A DNA stretch of 35,201 nucleotides from a virus: positions 1 through 35,201 of the IMG/VR virus record IMGVR_UViG_3300046454_000037, one strand, 5' to 3'. The position numbers were made by a program, and so were the translations under genes. The notes beneath the pieces were generated by a model. It saw only the letters and a list, made by a program, of their open reading frames with translations, did no database searches and had not been told where the DNA came from. Below are positions 8,279-15,447 of this stretch, piece after piece. Position 1 is the first letter of the stretch. Every line of letters begins with the position of its first letter.

Positions 8279-8922
8279 GCCGCCCCATCCCCGGTGACAG
8301 CCGCCCCAAGCGACCCACCAGCCACCTGCGTCGCTTCGGCGACCGTGGCCTCGAGCGACGCGAGAATGCTGTCGCGCTGGTCGTTGAGCGCTGAGAGCAG
8401 TGGCAGACGCGCCGGCAGCACCACAGACGGCTTCAGCACGAACAGCGGCAAGATCCCGCCGCCCTCGACCGAGCCGAACAGGATGCCCTTCGCGACGAAC
8501 GTGCCTTTGTAGCCGAACGCGAACGGGTTCGAGATGAGTTGGCGAGCGCTGAAGCGCGCGACGCCCTTGGCGGTGAGCGCTTCGCCAATGGGGATGGTCA
8601 GGTTCGCTGCGCGCTTGGCGGTCACGACGCCGCCGAGTTCTTGAATGCGCGCGTATGGCGCGATCGCCATGTCGAAGCCGACGCGCCCGGTGATGGTGTC
8701 CGACGACTGCTCGATCTTCTGGTAGAGCGAGCGCCGAAGGTTGCCGGTGCGTGGCTCGAGGATGCCGGCAGCAGTGATCTTCTGGTCGGCGACGAGTCGC
8801 AGCACGCTCGCGGTCGCCTGCTTGATAGCGCGCGTCACGCGCGGCCAGATCGAGCGCAGGTCAGCGTCGAGCGCTGCCGCGACCTCTGCCGTGTTCGCCG
8901 TGACCTCAAAGCTGACAGGCAT
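8275..8922 (-). CDS. HK97 gp10-like minor tail / head-tail joining protein
   Basis: I start this at ATG 8922, which shares a base with the upstream stop (TGATG); a seven-codon extension to 8943 would only increase overlap. The 215-residue product has the family hallmarks: an amphipathic N-terminal helix, the RTGNLRRSLYQKI motif, and a beta segment with APYARIQELGG. It continues into a region rich in leucine and alanine helices. HK97 gp10/lambda Z-type proteins act at the head-tail junction during tail completion. The gene order connector, gp10-like, terminator, tube supports the call. Confidence 0.85.
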   Translation of the reverse strand: MPVSFEVTANTAEVAAALDADLRSIWPRVTRAIKQATASVLRLVADQKITAAGILEPRTGNLRRSLYQKIEQSSDTITGRVGFDMAIAPYARIQELGGVVTAKRAANLTIPIGEALTAKGVARFSARQLISNPFAFGYKGTFVAKGILFGSVEGGGILPLFVLKPSVVLPARLPLLSALNDQRDSILASLEATVAEATQVAGGSLGAAVTGDGAA

Positions 8923-9542
8923 CAGAGTCGCACCACGCCCCACTGGTCGATCACGCGCTGGATGTCTTTCGGAATGCCCGGCAGCACCATGACGCTGCTC
9001 GGGCCGATGTTGATCGACGACGCCACGACCGCGTCGCTCGACAAGCGCTGATAGGTGAACTTCACGTAATCGAGCGCCGCCTGGTAGATGTCAGCCGGCA
9101 GCGTCGCGCTGTCTTGCGCGCCAAAGCCAGCCGAGTAGCCAGCGCTGACGTTCTGAAACCCGCGCGTGAACACGCCCGCGCGCAGCCGGACCTCGCCTTT
9201 GCGCGCGTCGAGGTCGTAATCGGTGTTGAGCACGAGCGCGTGAGGCGTGCCGCCGGGCGTGTCAGTGACCGACAGACTCGTCATCGCGATCACCGGGAAC
9301 ATGCGCAGCCGCATGGCGCGCTTGCCGTTGCCGTTGCGCGTCTCAGTCAGCGTGCGCGTCACGAACGATCGCGAGGTCTCGTTCTCGACGCGCTCGCTCA
9401 CCGCGTCAGCGATCATGGCGACGCGCGCTGCGTCGCGTGCATCGGCTGGCGCGTCAGCCAGCACGGCGCCAGCCGACTGCAGATAGGTGAGGACGGCCGC
9501 AAGCGAGAACAGCGTCGTCGGGCGAGTCGCAGGACTCGACAC
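8922..9542 (-). CDS. Head-tail connector protein (gp6-like)
   Basis: The product has 206 residues and a GTG start at 9542, three bases after the previous stop. The N-terminal part is helical and alanine-rich (DARDAARVAMIADAVSERVENETSR). A beta region and a C-terminal helix (DIYQAALDYVKFTYQRLSSD) follow. This layout fits gp6-type connectors, which form a ring under the portal. Typical gp6 proteins are about 100-200 residues, so the size is at the long end. The assignment is by pattern and synteny between the capsid region and gp10-like gene. Confidence 0.8.
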   Translation of the reverse strand: MSSPATRPTTLFSLAAVLTYLQSAGAVLADAPADARDAARVAMIADAVSERVENETSRSFVTRTLTETRNGNGKRAMRLRMFPVIAMTSLSVTDTPGGTPHALVLNTDYDLDARKGEVRLRAGVFTRGFQNVSAGYSAGFGAQDSATLPADIYQAALDYVKFTYQRLSSDAVVASSINIGPSSVMVLPGIPKDIQRVIDQWGVVRL

Positions 9543-9545
9543 GAC

Positions 9546-9773
9546 CTACTCGCCGCCCTTCTTGCCCTTCGGTTTGACGACCTTGGATTCGGACGGCGCG
9601 ATCGTGGCCGTCTCGACGGCGGTCTCGACCGGCGTCTCGATCGCCCACCCGTCTCGCACGAGCGCGTGCCCGAGCGAGTCGCGCACGTCGAGCACGGTGC
9701 CCGCTGCGAAGTGGGCGACGTGCAAGCCGTCGAGCGCGATAGGCCGACGCTGTCCGACGATGGTGATTCGCAT
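9546..9773 (-). CDS. Small structural-module protein of unknown function
   Basis: The product has 75 residues. ATG 9773 lacks a good ribosome site, so translation may depend on upstream ribosomes or the nearby hairpin. The first 50 residues look beta-rich (ITIVGQRRPIALDG, HFAAGTVLDVRD), followed by a threonine/valine repeat and a lysine-rich end (KPKGKKGGE). The TVLDVRDSLGHALVRDGWA stretch resembles the small beta proteins often encoded between capsid and connector genes. Function is not known. Confidence 0.68.
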   Translation of the reverse strand: MRITIVGQRRPIALDGLHVAHFAAGTVLDVRDSLGHALVRDGWAIETPVETAVETATIAPSESKVVKPKGKKGGE

Positions 9774-9791
9774 GGTGAATCACTGGCCCGA

Positions 9792-9821
9792 CGCGCGGCT
9801 GAGCGACAGCCCAGCCGCGCG
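9792..9821 (-). terminator. GC-rich hairpin after the capsid-accessory gene
   Basis: A perfect 10-bp stem (CGCGCGGCTG with its complement) and 10-nt loop lie in the 62-nt gap between the genes ending at 9836 and starting at 9773. There is no U-tract. It may be an attenuator or 3'-end stabiliser of capsid-region mRNA. Confidence 0.55.
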
Positions 9822-9835
9822 CCCGAGCAGCCGAA

Positions 9836-10225
9836 CTAGGCGACCTTCTTCTGGCCGATGAACGTGACGCCGACAGCGGTCGCCGCGACGCCCACGGTCA
9901 GCACGCCACGGATGTAGCGCTTCGCGAACTGACGCGAGCGCAGCGACAGCAGCGTCTTGCCCGACGCCGTGATCTGCGTGATGTTGACCGCCGGCGAGAT
10001 GTCCGCGAAGGACGAGTTGTCGTCGCTGTGCTGGATCTTGAAGTCGACCGTGGCGCCGCCCGAGATCGCGCCAGCCGAGATGAGAAACGCGAGCCCGCCG
10101 ACGTAGGACGTCAGGTCGATGCCCGTCAGGTTGTACGCGGCCGCCGCCTTCGACTGCGACGCGAGGCCCGGACCGGACGAAGCGTCGTCGAGGATGTCGA
10201 GGACGTCCGAAATCTTGTGAATCAT
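9836..10225 (-). CDS. Putative capsid decoration / head-associated protein
   Basis: The product has 129 residues, with ATG 10225 preceded by AAAGGG. The sequence has a helical N-terminus (ISDVLDILDDASSG) and then alternating beta strands with valine/threonine/glycine content (VDFKIQHSDDNSSFADIS, RYIRGVLTVGVAATAVGVTFIG). This profile resembles small proteins encoded right after HK97-type capsid genes that decorate the shell. The gene is set apart by hairpins on both sides (10248-10311 and 9792-9821), which suggests a separately controlled transcript level. Decoration is inferred from position and composition, not from a recognised motif. Confidence 0.72.
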   Translation of the reverse strand: MIHKISDVLDILDDASSGPGLASQSKAAAAYNLTGIDLTSYVGGLAFLISAGAISGGATVDFKIQHSDDNSSFADISPAVNITQITASGKTLLSLRSRQFAKRYIRGVLTVGVAATAVGVTFIGQKKVA

Positions 10226-10247
10226 GACTCTGCCCTTTTGTGAGAAA

Positions 10248-10272
10248 GCCGGGGCGCACCATGCACCCCGGC
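10248..10272 (-). terminator. Terminator-like hairpin downstream of the major capsid gene
   Basis: The stem GCCGGGG/CCCCGGC (7 bp) extends inward after one mismatch by 3 more base pairs. On the minus strand it is followed by TTTCTC, the best U-rich tail of any hairpin in this module. It probably causes partial termination after the capsid gene, raising capsid mRNA relative to downstream genes. Confidence 0.6.
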
Positions 10273-10291
10273 ACCCGATCTGACTCCCCTG

Positions 10292-10311
10292 CTGCGGACC
10301 ATGCGCCGCAG
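10292..10311 (-). terminator. Small hairpin just after the capsid gene stop
   Basis: A 6-bp stem (CTGCGG/CCGCAG) with an 8-nt loop begins 11 nt after the capsid stop and precedes the stronger hairpin at 10248-10272. Together they form a tandem structure in the only roughly 100-nt gap of the head genes. Confidence 0.45.
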
Positions 10312-10322
10312 ACGGGCTTGGA

Positions 10323-11546
10323 CTAGCTGAGGACTTGAATGACCGCTGCCCACGGCGCGATGACGTCGCCGCCGAAGCGCAGCCGGAAGATGAACCCGAC
10401 CTGGTCGGTGTCCGCGTACTTCTCGTCGAGGCGCTGCACGCTGAGGCCGATCTTGTTGACCGCCATGTACAGGCGCTTGAAGTCGGCGAAGATGAGCGAC
10501 TTCGACGCCGCTGCAGCCGCCGCCATGTGCTCGTTGGCCACGATCGGGTAGCCGTTGAGCGTCGCGGGCGTGCCGGCCTGATTCGACGGCTCCCACAGGT
10601 AGCGGTTCTGCGAGTCCTTCAGCTTGCGGATGAGGCCCATCGACGCCCGCGACGTCATGAACGTGCCGTTCTCCGCGTACTGGTTCGGCAGCGCGTAGGT
10701 CAGGTCGATGAGACCGTCGAACAGGAACGCGCCGGACGAGCCCGAGTTCTTCGTCGCGATGCTCGTGTTCGTCATGAACCCGGTCGGGAACTTCCCGCCC
10801 ACGCCCTTGGTGAACTGCCGGTCGCGGTCGACAGCGATCTTGTCGGCCATGAGCGACGCGACGAGCGCCGTCACGTCGATGGCGCTGTCCTCGAGCAGTT
10901 CGCGATCGAGCAGCACGAGGCCGCGCGCCTTCTTCGTCTGGATCGACACGCTGCCGAGCGGCGTCGGGTCGGTCGTGGTCGCGCTGTCGGCCGTGTCTTC
11001 GTAGGTCAGCGTCAGGCCCGAGTTGTCGATGTCGTCGGTCGTGTAGTTGACCTTCGGCCAGCGCACGACGTCTCGCGAGGTCGTGATGCTCGACACACGC
11101 CCGCCGACGTTCGCGATGTTCGCGACCTTCTGCAGCACGGTCGTCTGGAAGTCCTCGGGGACGAGGTTGCCGCCGCCGAGATCCGTCTGCGACGACAGCG
11201 ACTTGGTGCGCATGTCGGAGAACGCCTGCTTCTCCTCGGTCGACATGTGGTCGAAGCAGCGGCCGCCCTTCTCGCCGTAGCGGAACCACTTCTCCATCGC
11301 CTTGACGTCGACCGACTTCTCGCCCTCGGTCTCCCGGTTGCTGCCGGGCGTCAGCGACGGCTTACGCGCGAGTTTCGTCTCGATGGCGTCGAGACGACCG
11401 TTCAGCGCGTCGATCGCGGCCTTGGTTTCGGTGAGCGGCTGGCCGAGCTTCTTGATCTCGGCTGACTCCGCATCCATCTTCGTGCGGAGTTCGCCGAACA
11501 GTCGGCCCTGCTCCTCGATGAGCGACTTGACTTCCTGCATTTCCAT
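10323..11546 (-). CDS. Major capsid protein, HK97 fold
   Basis: The product has 407 residues. ATG 11546 has AGGAG nine bases upstream. Residues 1-60 form a charged coiled coil (the delta or scaffolding domain), followed by a linker of about 30 residues where the prohead protease would be expected to cut. The rest matches the HK97 capsid pattern: a GGGNLVPEDF segment at the start of the mature shell domain, the strand pair around VVRWPKV, a spine-helix region (DRELLEDSAIDVTALVASLMADKIAVDRDRQF) and a conserved end (FIFRLRFGGDVIAPWAAVIQVL). It forms the icosahedral shell. The neighbouring protease and portal genes support the call. Confidence 0.95.
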   Translation of the reverse strand: MEMQEVKSLIEEQGRLFGELRTKMDAESAEIKKLGQPLTETKAAIDALNGRLDAIETKLARKPSLTPGSNRETEGEKSVDVKAMEKWFRYGEKGGRCFDHMSTEEKQAFSDMRTKSLSSQTDLGGGNLVPEDFQTTVLQKVANIANVGGRVSSITTSRDVVRWPKVNYTTDDIDNSGLTLTYEDTADSATTTDPTPLGSVSIQTKKARGLVLLDRELLEDSAIDVTALVASLMADKIAVDRDRQFTKGVGGKFPTGFMTNTSIATKNSGSSGAFLFDGLIDLTYALPNQYAENGTFMTSRASMGLIRKLKDSQNRYLWEPSNQAGTPATLNGYPIVANEHMAAAAAASKSLIFADFKRLYMAVNKIGLSVQRLDEKYADTDQVGFIFRLRFGGDVIAPWAAVIQVLS

Positions 11547-11552
11547 CGGCGT

Positions 11553-12554
11553 CTACTCCTGTGCCGGCGCAATGGCGCGGCGCATCGTGTCGTTGAGTGC
11601 TTTCAGGGAACCGGCCACGGCGACGAGCGCGTCGTCGGCCGGAATGTCGAGGGCCTTCGGCGCAGTCGCCGCCGAGGCGAGAACAGCCGCGACGTGTCCT
11701 GCGGCTTTCGTCATGTGGTCGTGCGCAGCGGTGAGCGCCGACGCGTTCGCAGACGAGAGCGTGCGCCCGACCTTGACCGCCTTGGTGGCGTTGTCGATCG
11801 AGTCCGCTGCTTCCGCGAGTGGCGTGTAGGTGCGCTCGACTTCGGTCACGGCGCCGAGCGCGGCGTCGTCGCCGTCAGCGCCCCACGTGAGCGCGATCGA
11901 AAAGAACTTTTCACCGGACGCGACGATGACGTGGTCGTCGAACACGTCGACGACGTAAGCGTTCGCGAGCGGGTACGCGGCCTGCACGGCCTCGTAGACC
12001 GCGCACAGCTTGTCCTGCAGGCTGACGTCCTTCGTGAGCGCCGCGACGATGGGCTGCACGAACGCCGGCAGCGCGTCGAGCGCCTTCACGGCGACGACGT
12101 TCGCGGCTTCGTTCGCGGGGAACGTGACCGTCGAGACTTCGTACAGCTTCAGGTCGATCAGGTGGCGACTGCCCTTGTCGAACTTCTGCTTGACGACGTC
12201 GTAGCCGATGCTGAGGCCCTTGACGTAACCCTTCTTGAGGGCTGAGTAAGCGCGCGCACCTTGCGGCGTGTCGAGGTCGAGGTGGCCCTTGATGAGCAGC
12301 CCGTCAGCCGAGTCGCTCAGCGTGCCAAGACCGATAGGCTCGGTCTGGTCGTGCTGCCACAGAATCGGCACGTCGGCGCCGCGCTCCGCGATCGACTTCG
12401 TGAACGCGCCCGGGTCGACGATGTCGCCCTGCAGGTCGACGTTGCCGTAGACCGACGCGAGGCCGACGAAGACACCCGCATCGTTGAGGTCTTTGACCTC
12501 GAGTGCGAAAGCCTTGCGCTCGCGTTGGTTGGTGCGGGTGTGCGGCAGTGCCAC
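11553..12554 (-). CDS. HK97-type prohead protease with C-terminal extension
   Basis: The product has 333 residues. The protease domain (about 15-160) contains the family motifs: an N-terminal GVFVGLASVYGNVDLQGD segment, WQHD with the catalytic histidine at 68, the nucleophile serine at 115 in GLSIGY, and ELYEVSTVTFPAN-like EVS near 139-142. It cleaves capsid delta domains during maturation. Residues about 165-333 are extra compared with simple U35 proteases and include VDVFDDHVIVASGEKFF and EVERTYTPLAEA. Such a fused C-terminal region occurs in phage protease/scaffold fusions. The start is a GTG at 12554 with no clear ribosome site; the domain begins soon after, so the start is reasonable but not certain. 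Confidence 0.92.
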   Translation of the reverse strand: MALPHTRTNQRERKAFALEVKDLNDAGVFVGLASVYGNVDLQGDIVDPGAFTKSIAERGADVPILWQHDQTEPIGLGTLSDSADGLLIKGHLDLDTPQGARAYSALKKGYVKGLSIGYDVVKQKFDKGSRHLIDLKLYEVSTVTFPANEAANVVAVKALDALPAFVQPIVAALTKDVSLQDKLCAVYEAVQAAYPLANAYVVDVFDDHVIVASGEKFFSIALTWGADGDDAALGAVTEVERTYTPLAEAADSIDNATKAVKVGRTLSSANASALTAAHDHMTKAAGHVAAVLASAATAPKALDIPADDALVAVAGSLKALNDTMRRAIAPAQE

Positions 12555-12641
12555 GCAGCGAGTGTCGACGCCGCCTCGCGTGGCGTCTGCTGTGTCGCAG
12601 CGCTTTCGCTCGCTTCTGCTCGCTTCTGTCTGCTTTGCGCG

Positions 12642-12716
12642 TGGTGGCTGGCGGCTGGAGTCGAACCAACACCCTCGGGGATGGGCCCCGCGTTCTACCG
12701 TTGAACTACGCCAGCC
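12642..12716 (-). tRNA. tRNA-like gene with a shortened anticodon loop (Gly-CCC like; isotype uncertain)
   Basis: The acceptor strands GGCTGGCG and CGCCAGCC pair over 8 bp, followed by A and an encoded CCA. The D arm is GTTC-AACGGTA-GAAC. The T arm is GTTGG-TTCGACT-CCAGC with a standard loop. The anticodon stem CGGGG/CCCCG closes a loop of only five bases, CCCAT, rather than seven, and U33 is missing. Restoring two bases before CCC would give a normal glycine tRNA loop, and the D-arm sequence is glycine-like. Opening the top pair gives a 7-base loop with CCA (tryptophan) but still no U33. The D and T arms are convincing; decoding ability is doubtful. Two tandem 10-mers (AGAAGCGAGC) lie just downstream, before the protease gene. 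Confidence 0.7.
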
Positions 12717-12719
12717 GCG

Positions 12720-12920
12720 TTACTTGTCGCTCGTGATGCCGAGTCGACGACAGTACTGGTCGACCGCAGCTGGCGCGAAGCGGCGATACTTGCCGATGTT
12801 GACCGTGGGCAGTTCGCCAGCGTCGGCTTCTGAGCGCACGACGCGCGGGTCGAGCCCGGTCACGCGCACGACGTCGCCAGTGCGCAGCAATTTCGCTCGC
12901 GGCTTGTCGTCGCTCGCCAT
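12720..12920 (-). CDS. Small excisionase-like helix-turn-helix protein
   Basis: The product has 66 residues. ATG 12920 shares a base with the upstream stop (TGATG) and follows GAGAGG. The sequence LLRTGDVVRVTGLDPRVVR has the layout of a MerR/excisionase-type helix-turn-helix. It is followed by a wing with GELPTVNIGKYRRFAP, where the K/R-rich strand and following helix (AAVDQYCRRLG) are characteristic of HTH_17 proteins. It probably binds DNA. Its position inside the head gene cluster, next to a tRNA-like gene, is unusual. Such proteins can be excisionases or terminase-like accessory DNA binders. The exact role is unknown. Confidence 0.8.
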   Translation of the reverse strand: MASDDKPRAKLLRTGDVVRVTGLDPRVVRSEADAGELPTVNIGKYRRFAPAAVDQYCRRLGITSDK

Positions 12921-13255
12921 CAGGCGGCCTCTCGATCCAATCGCGCGAACGTGCTCGCGAGGTCTGACTCTTTGGCGCGCAGCGCCTCGAGCCTCGGGCG
13001 CCATGTGCGCGGCATTCGACTGCGCGCGCCGGTGAGGTCGACGCCGGCCAAGTGGAACCAGAACCGCGTTTTCTTGTCGTCGCGCTCGACGAGGAACCTG
13101 CCAGCGTCGATGCGGATGCGCGTGTTCGCCAGCGCGCGCTTGATCTTGTCGCGCTCAGTCTTGACCGGCATCCGGTCTGTGAGGTCGGTGACGGAGTTGA
13201 AGTCGCGAATGGCCTGATTGATCACGCCAGCCGCCAGCTTGCGCTCGCCGGTCAT
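12920..13255 (-). CDS. Hypothetical basic protein of the head module
   Basis: The product has 111 residues. ATG 13255 overlaps the MuF-like gene stop (ATGA) and has GAGGAGG upstream. The N-terminal half looks helical (AAGVINQAIRDFNSVTDL, then KIKRALANTRIRID). A short beta segment (FLVERDDKKTRFWFHLAG) and a final helix follow. No membrane segment or known motif is visible. It is tightly coupled to both neighbours, so it is co-expressed with portal and head proteins, but I do not recognise it. Confidence 0.75.
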   Translation of the reverse strand: MTGERKLAAGVINQAIRDFNSVTDLTDRMPVKTERDKIKRALANTRIRIDAGRFLVERDDKKTRFWFHLAGVDLTGARSRMPRTWRPRLEALRAKESDLASTFARLDREAA

Positions 13256-13878
13256 ACGTCCTCCTCGTTGTCGCCGTTGGGCGTGTCCGGGTAGATAGGC
13301 GTGAACGAGCGCTCGCAGTTCGGGTGCTCGATCGGGTTGTCGAGCGCTTCGTCGATCGTCCAGACTTGCCCGTCTGCTTCGGCGCAGGCGTCGTCGCCAT
13401 CGCCGTCGCTCACCATGACTTCGGTCGCGCCATCTTGCCGGTAGCCGAGCGACGCGCCGTGGTTGTAAGCGATCGCGACTTCAGTGCGCGCGATCATCAG
13501 CGAGCGCGATGGGTCGAACGCGCGCGAGTTCTCGGCCGCGTTCGCGAGCGTCTCGGCCAGCTGGCGCACGCTCAGCCCTTCGGCCGAGTCGAGTTCAGCG
13601 ACGACCGCGTCGCGCACCCACTCGCGCGTCGTGTCGCTAATCTGGGTGATGCGCTCGCCGATGTAGGTCTCTGTGAACCGACGCGCGGGCCGGGTCCAGT
13701 CAAAGCCGTCGGGGCCAGCCTTAGACGGCTGAGGACGCAGCACGCGCGCCGCCTGCGACTCGACGAGCGCCATGTAGAGCGGCGCATACAGGTCGTGGAG
13801 TCGCTGTCGCCACTCCGCCCACGGGAACTCGGCCAGCGCAGCGTCGACGTCTGCCTTCGAGATCGTCGGGTCGGCCAT
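13252..13878 (-). CDS. Phage head morphogenesis protein (MuF / SPP1 gp7-like)
   Basis: The product has 208 residues. ATG 13878 lies 3 nt after the portal stop. The C-terminal half carries the MuF signature: ARTEVAIAYNHG (RTE at 131-133), a strand-loop with DGDGDDAC (Cys 165), and EHPNCERSFTPI (HPNC at 185-188). MuF proteins are internal head proteins made next to the portal and can be ejected with DNA; some carry toxin fusions. No additional C-terminal effector is present here, since the protein ends 20 residues after the HPNC motif. Confidence 0.92.
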   Translation of the reverse strand: MADPTISKADVDAALAEFPWAEWRQRLHDLYAPLYMALVESQAARVLRPQPSKAGPDGFDWTRPARRFTETYIGERITQISDTTREWVRDAVVAELDSAEGLSVRQLAETLANAAENSRAFDPSRSLMIARTEVAIAYNHGASLGYRQDGATEVMVSDGDGDDACAEADGQVWTIDEALDNPIEHPNCERSFTPIYPDTPNGDNEEDV

Positions 13879-13881
13879 CGC

Positions 13882-15390
13882 CTAGCCGAGCTTCTGCCGG
13901 ATGAGGCGAGCGACGGCCTTCGCTTGCGCGCGGAAGTTGGCGTCGAGTTTCTGGTGCAGGTCGCGCTCGATGGCGCGCTGGTGGTCGGTGAGGTCTTGCG
14001 CCTTCGCGCCAGGCTCGAGGCCGGGCTGCGACGCGCCGGTCGTCTGCGGTTCGCCGGGCGCAGCGGTGTCGCCGGGCGCGCCTGGCAGTTGGCTTGGCTT
14101 GAGGAACGCGACCGGCGTGTCGGCTGGCTTGGTGTCGTTCGTCTCGTCGACCTCGTCGTAGCCGGTCGCCTCGCGCTTCTCGTTGACGCTCAGCCAGTCG
14201 GCCTGCCGAAGGCCCTGATACAACTTCTGCGCGTCTTCGTGCAGCGCTTCGATCTGGTCGCGGTCGTAGTCGAGAAACAGGTTGTCGCCATACGCGCGCA
14301 CGATCTGACTGTTGTTCAAGTCTTCGCGACGCTGGTCCATGAGCGGGAGGATGCGGTCCTGATACAGCCCTTTGCGCGCCTGCTCTTTGCTCGCGTAGCT
14401 GACGCTGTCCATGTCGACGAACTCGCTCGGCACGCCGTAGACGTTCGCGATCTCGCGCGCGTTCAACTTGCGGCCCTGCAGCCAGTCGAGGTCAGCCGGG
14501 CTGACGCTGAGCAGCTTCCAATCGACGTCGCCCTCGAGAATCAACGGGCGGCGTGCGTTGATCGGGCCTGAGAACGACGTGGCCAGCTCGTCGTTCAAGC
14601 GCTCGCGCATGTCGTCCTGCATCCCGCCCTTGACGACGAGCGCAGCCGGCGGGCGCGCGTCGTTCTGCAGCAGGTTGCGGTTCCACTCAGCAGCGGCGTT
14701 GTCGCCATCGATCGTGCGCGCCGCGACTTGAATCGGCGACAGCCCGTACAGGTCGTCGAGCGGGCTGTAGAACTTCTGGTGCAGGACTGTCGCGGGGTCG
14801 AACGTGTCGTAGGTCGTGCCGACGCGGTACTGATAGCCGCCGACGAGCTGGTGCGACGATGGCTCGGCGACGACGATGACGACGCGATCCGGACGCAGCG
14901 GCCAGAGTTCGAGCGCCCGGCCGCGATTCGCGCCGGTCTCGGGGCCAACCCACGTCTCGAACGAGTTGCCGTTGATGAGCAGCGACGCGAACACGAACTC
15001 GGCGTAAGACGACCCGCCCATCAGCGGGTTCGGGCGTTCGATGAGCGACAGCAACGGGTGGTCAGCGATCTCGGACGACTGCACGGCTTTGCGCGCCTGT
15101 GGCGTGCCGGCTTGCCACGCTTTCGTCGCCGCGCGCACCGACATGACCTTCTGCGGCTTGCCGCCAGCGCCACGCTTGTAGAGCACCCACGGGATGCCTG
15201 CGCAGCCGCGCGCCAGCAAGTTGACGCACGTATAGACGGCTGAGTTCTGCTGGTAGCCCTCGCGCGACTGCAGCGCGAATGACACCTTCGGGGTGATTGG
15301 CTGGCGGCTGTAGCCGAGCCCGAGGACGATGAGTTGCGCGACCGGATTGTCTTTGCGTCGAAGAAACGGCAGCCAGTCGCGTGCAGCCAT
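13882..15390 (-). CDS. Portal protein, HK97 family
   Basis: The product has 502 residues, within the usual HK97 portal range after allowing for an extended C-terminus. Recognisable parts are the N-terminal VYTCVNLLARGCAGIPWVLY helix, HPLLSLIERPNP, the LLINGNSFETWVG segment, and the clip/stem region with LNAREIANVYGVPSEFVDM. The last 100 residues contain a proline/glycine/alanine linker and a basic helix. Twelve copies form the DNA entry ring, which works with the terminase. The start ATG 15390 lacks a strong ribosome site. The 57-nt gap upstream shares a short motif with the gap before the glycosyltransferase gene. Confidence 0.95.
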   Translation of the reverse strand: MAARDWLPFLRRKDNPVAQLIVLGLGYSRQPITPKVSFALQSREGYQQNSAVYTCVNLLARGCAGIPWVLYKRGAGGKPQKVMSVRAATKAWQAGTPQARKAVQSSEIADHPLLSLIERPNPLMGGSSYAEFVFASLLINGNSFETWVGPETGANRGRALELWPLRPDRVVIVVAEPSSHQLVGGYQYRVGTTYDTFDPATVLHQKFYSPLDDLYGLSPIQVAARTIDGDNAAAEWNRNLLQNDARPPAALVVKGGMQDDMRERLNDELATSFSGPINARRPLILEGDVDWKLLSVSPADLDWLQGRKLNAREIANVYGVPSEFVDMDSVSYASKEQARKGLYQDRILPLMDQRREDLNNSQIVRAYGDNLFLDYDRDQIEALHEDAQKLYQGLRQADWLSVNEKREATGYDEVDETNDTKPADTPVAFLKPSQLPGAPGDTAAPGEPQTTGASQPGLEPGAKAQDLTDHQRAIERDLHQKLDANFRAQAKAVARLIRQKLG

Positions 15391-15447
15391 ATTGGGGATC
15401 AGAATGCCACTTGCGCTGAGGGAACACCAATCTTCACTGAGGCGAAC

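Noticed and set aside
7521-8318. A 265-codon reading of the small gene at 7521
   Set aside because: The first 184 codons are the shadow of the tail terminator gene; the real start is ATG 7766 at the TAATG junction.
10335-11465. A 376-codon plus-strand open frame
   Set aside because: It lies exactly opposite the HK97 capsid gene and has no protein-family features.
12642-12716. Selenocysteine tRNA because of the 8-bp acceptor
   Set aside because: No UCA anticodon, no long variable arm, and the D arm is of the ordinary short type.
13324-14571. A 415-codon plus-strand open frame
   Set aside because: It is antisense to the portal and MuF-like genes and has composition typical of complement frames.
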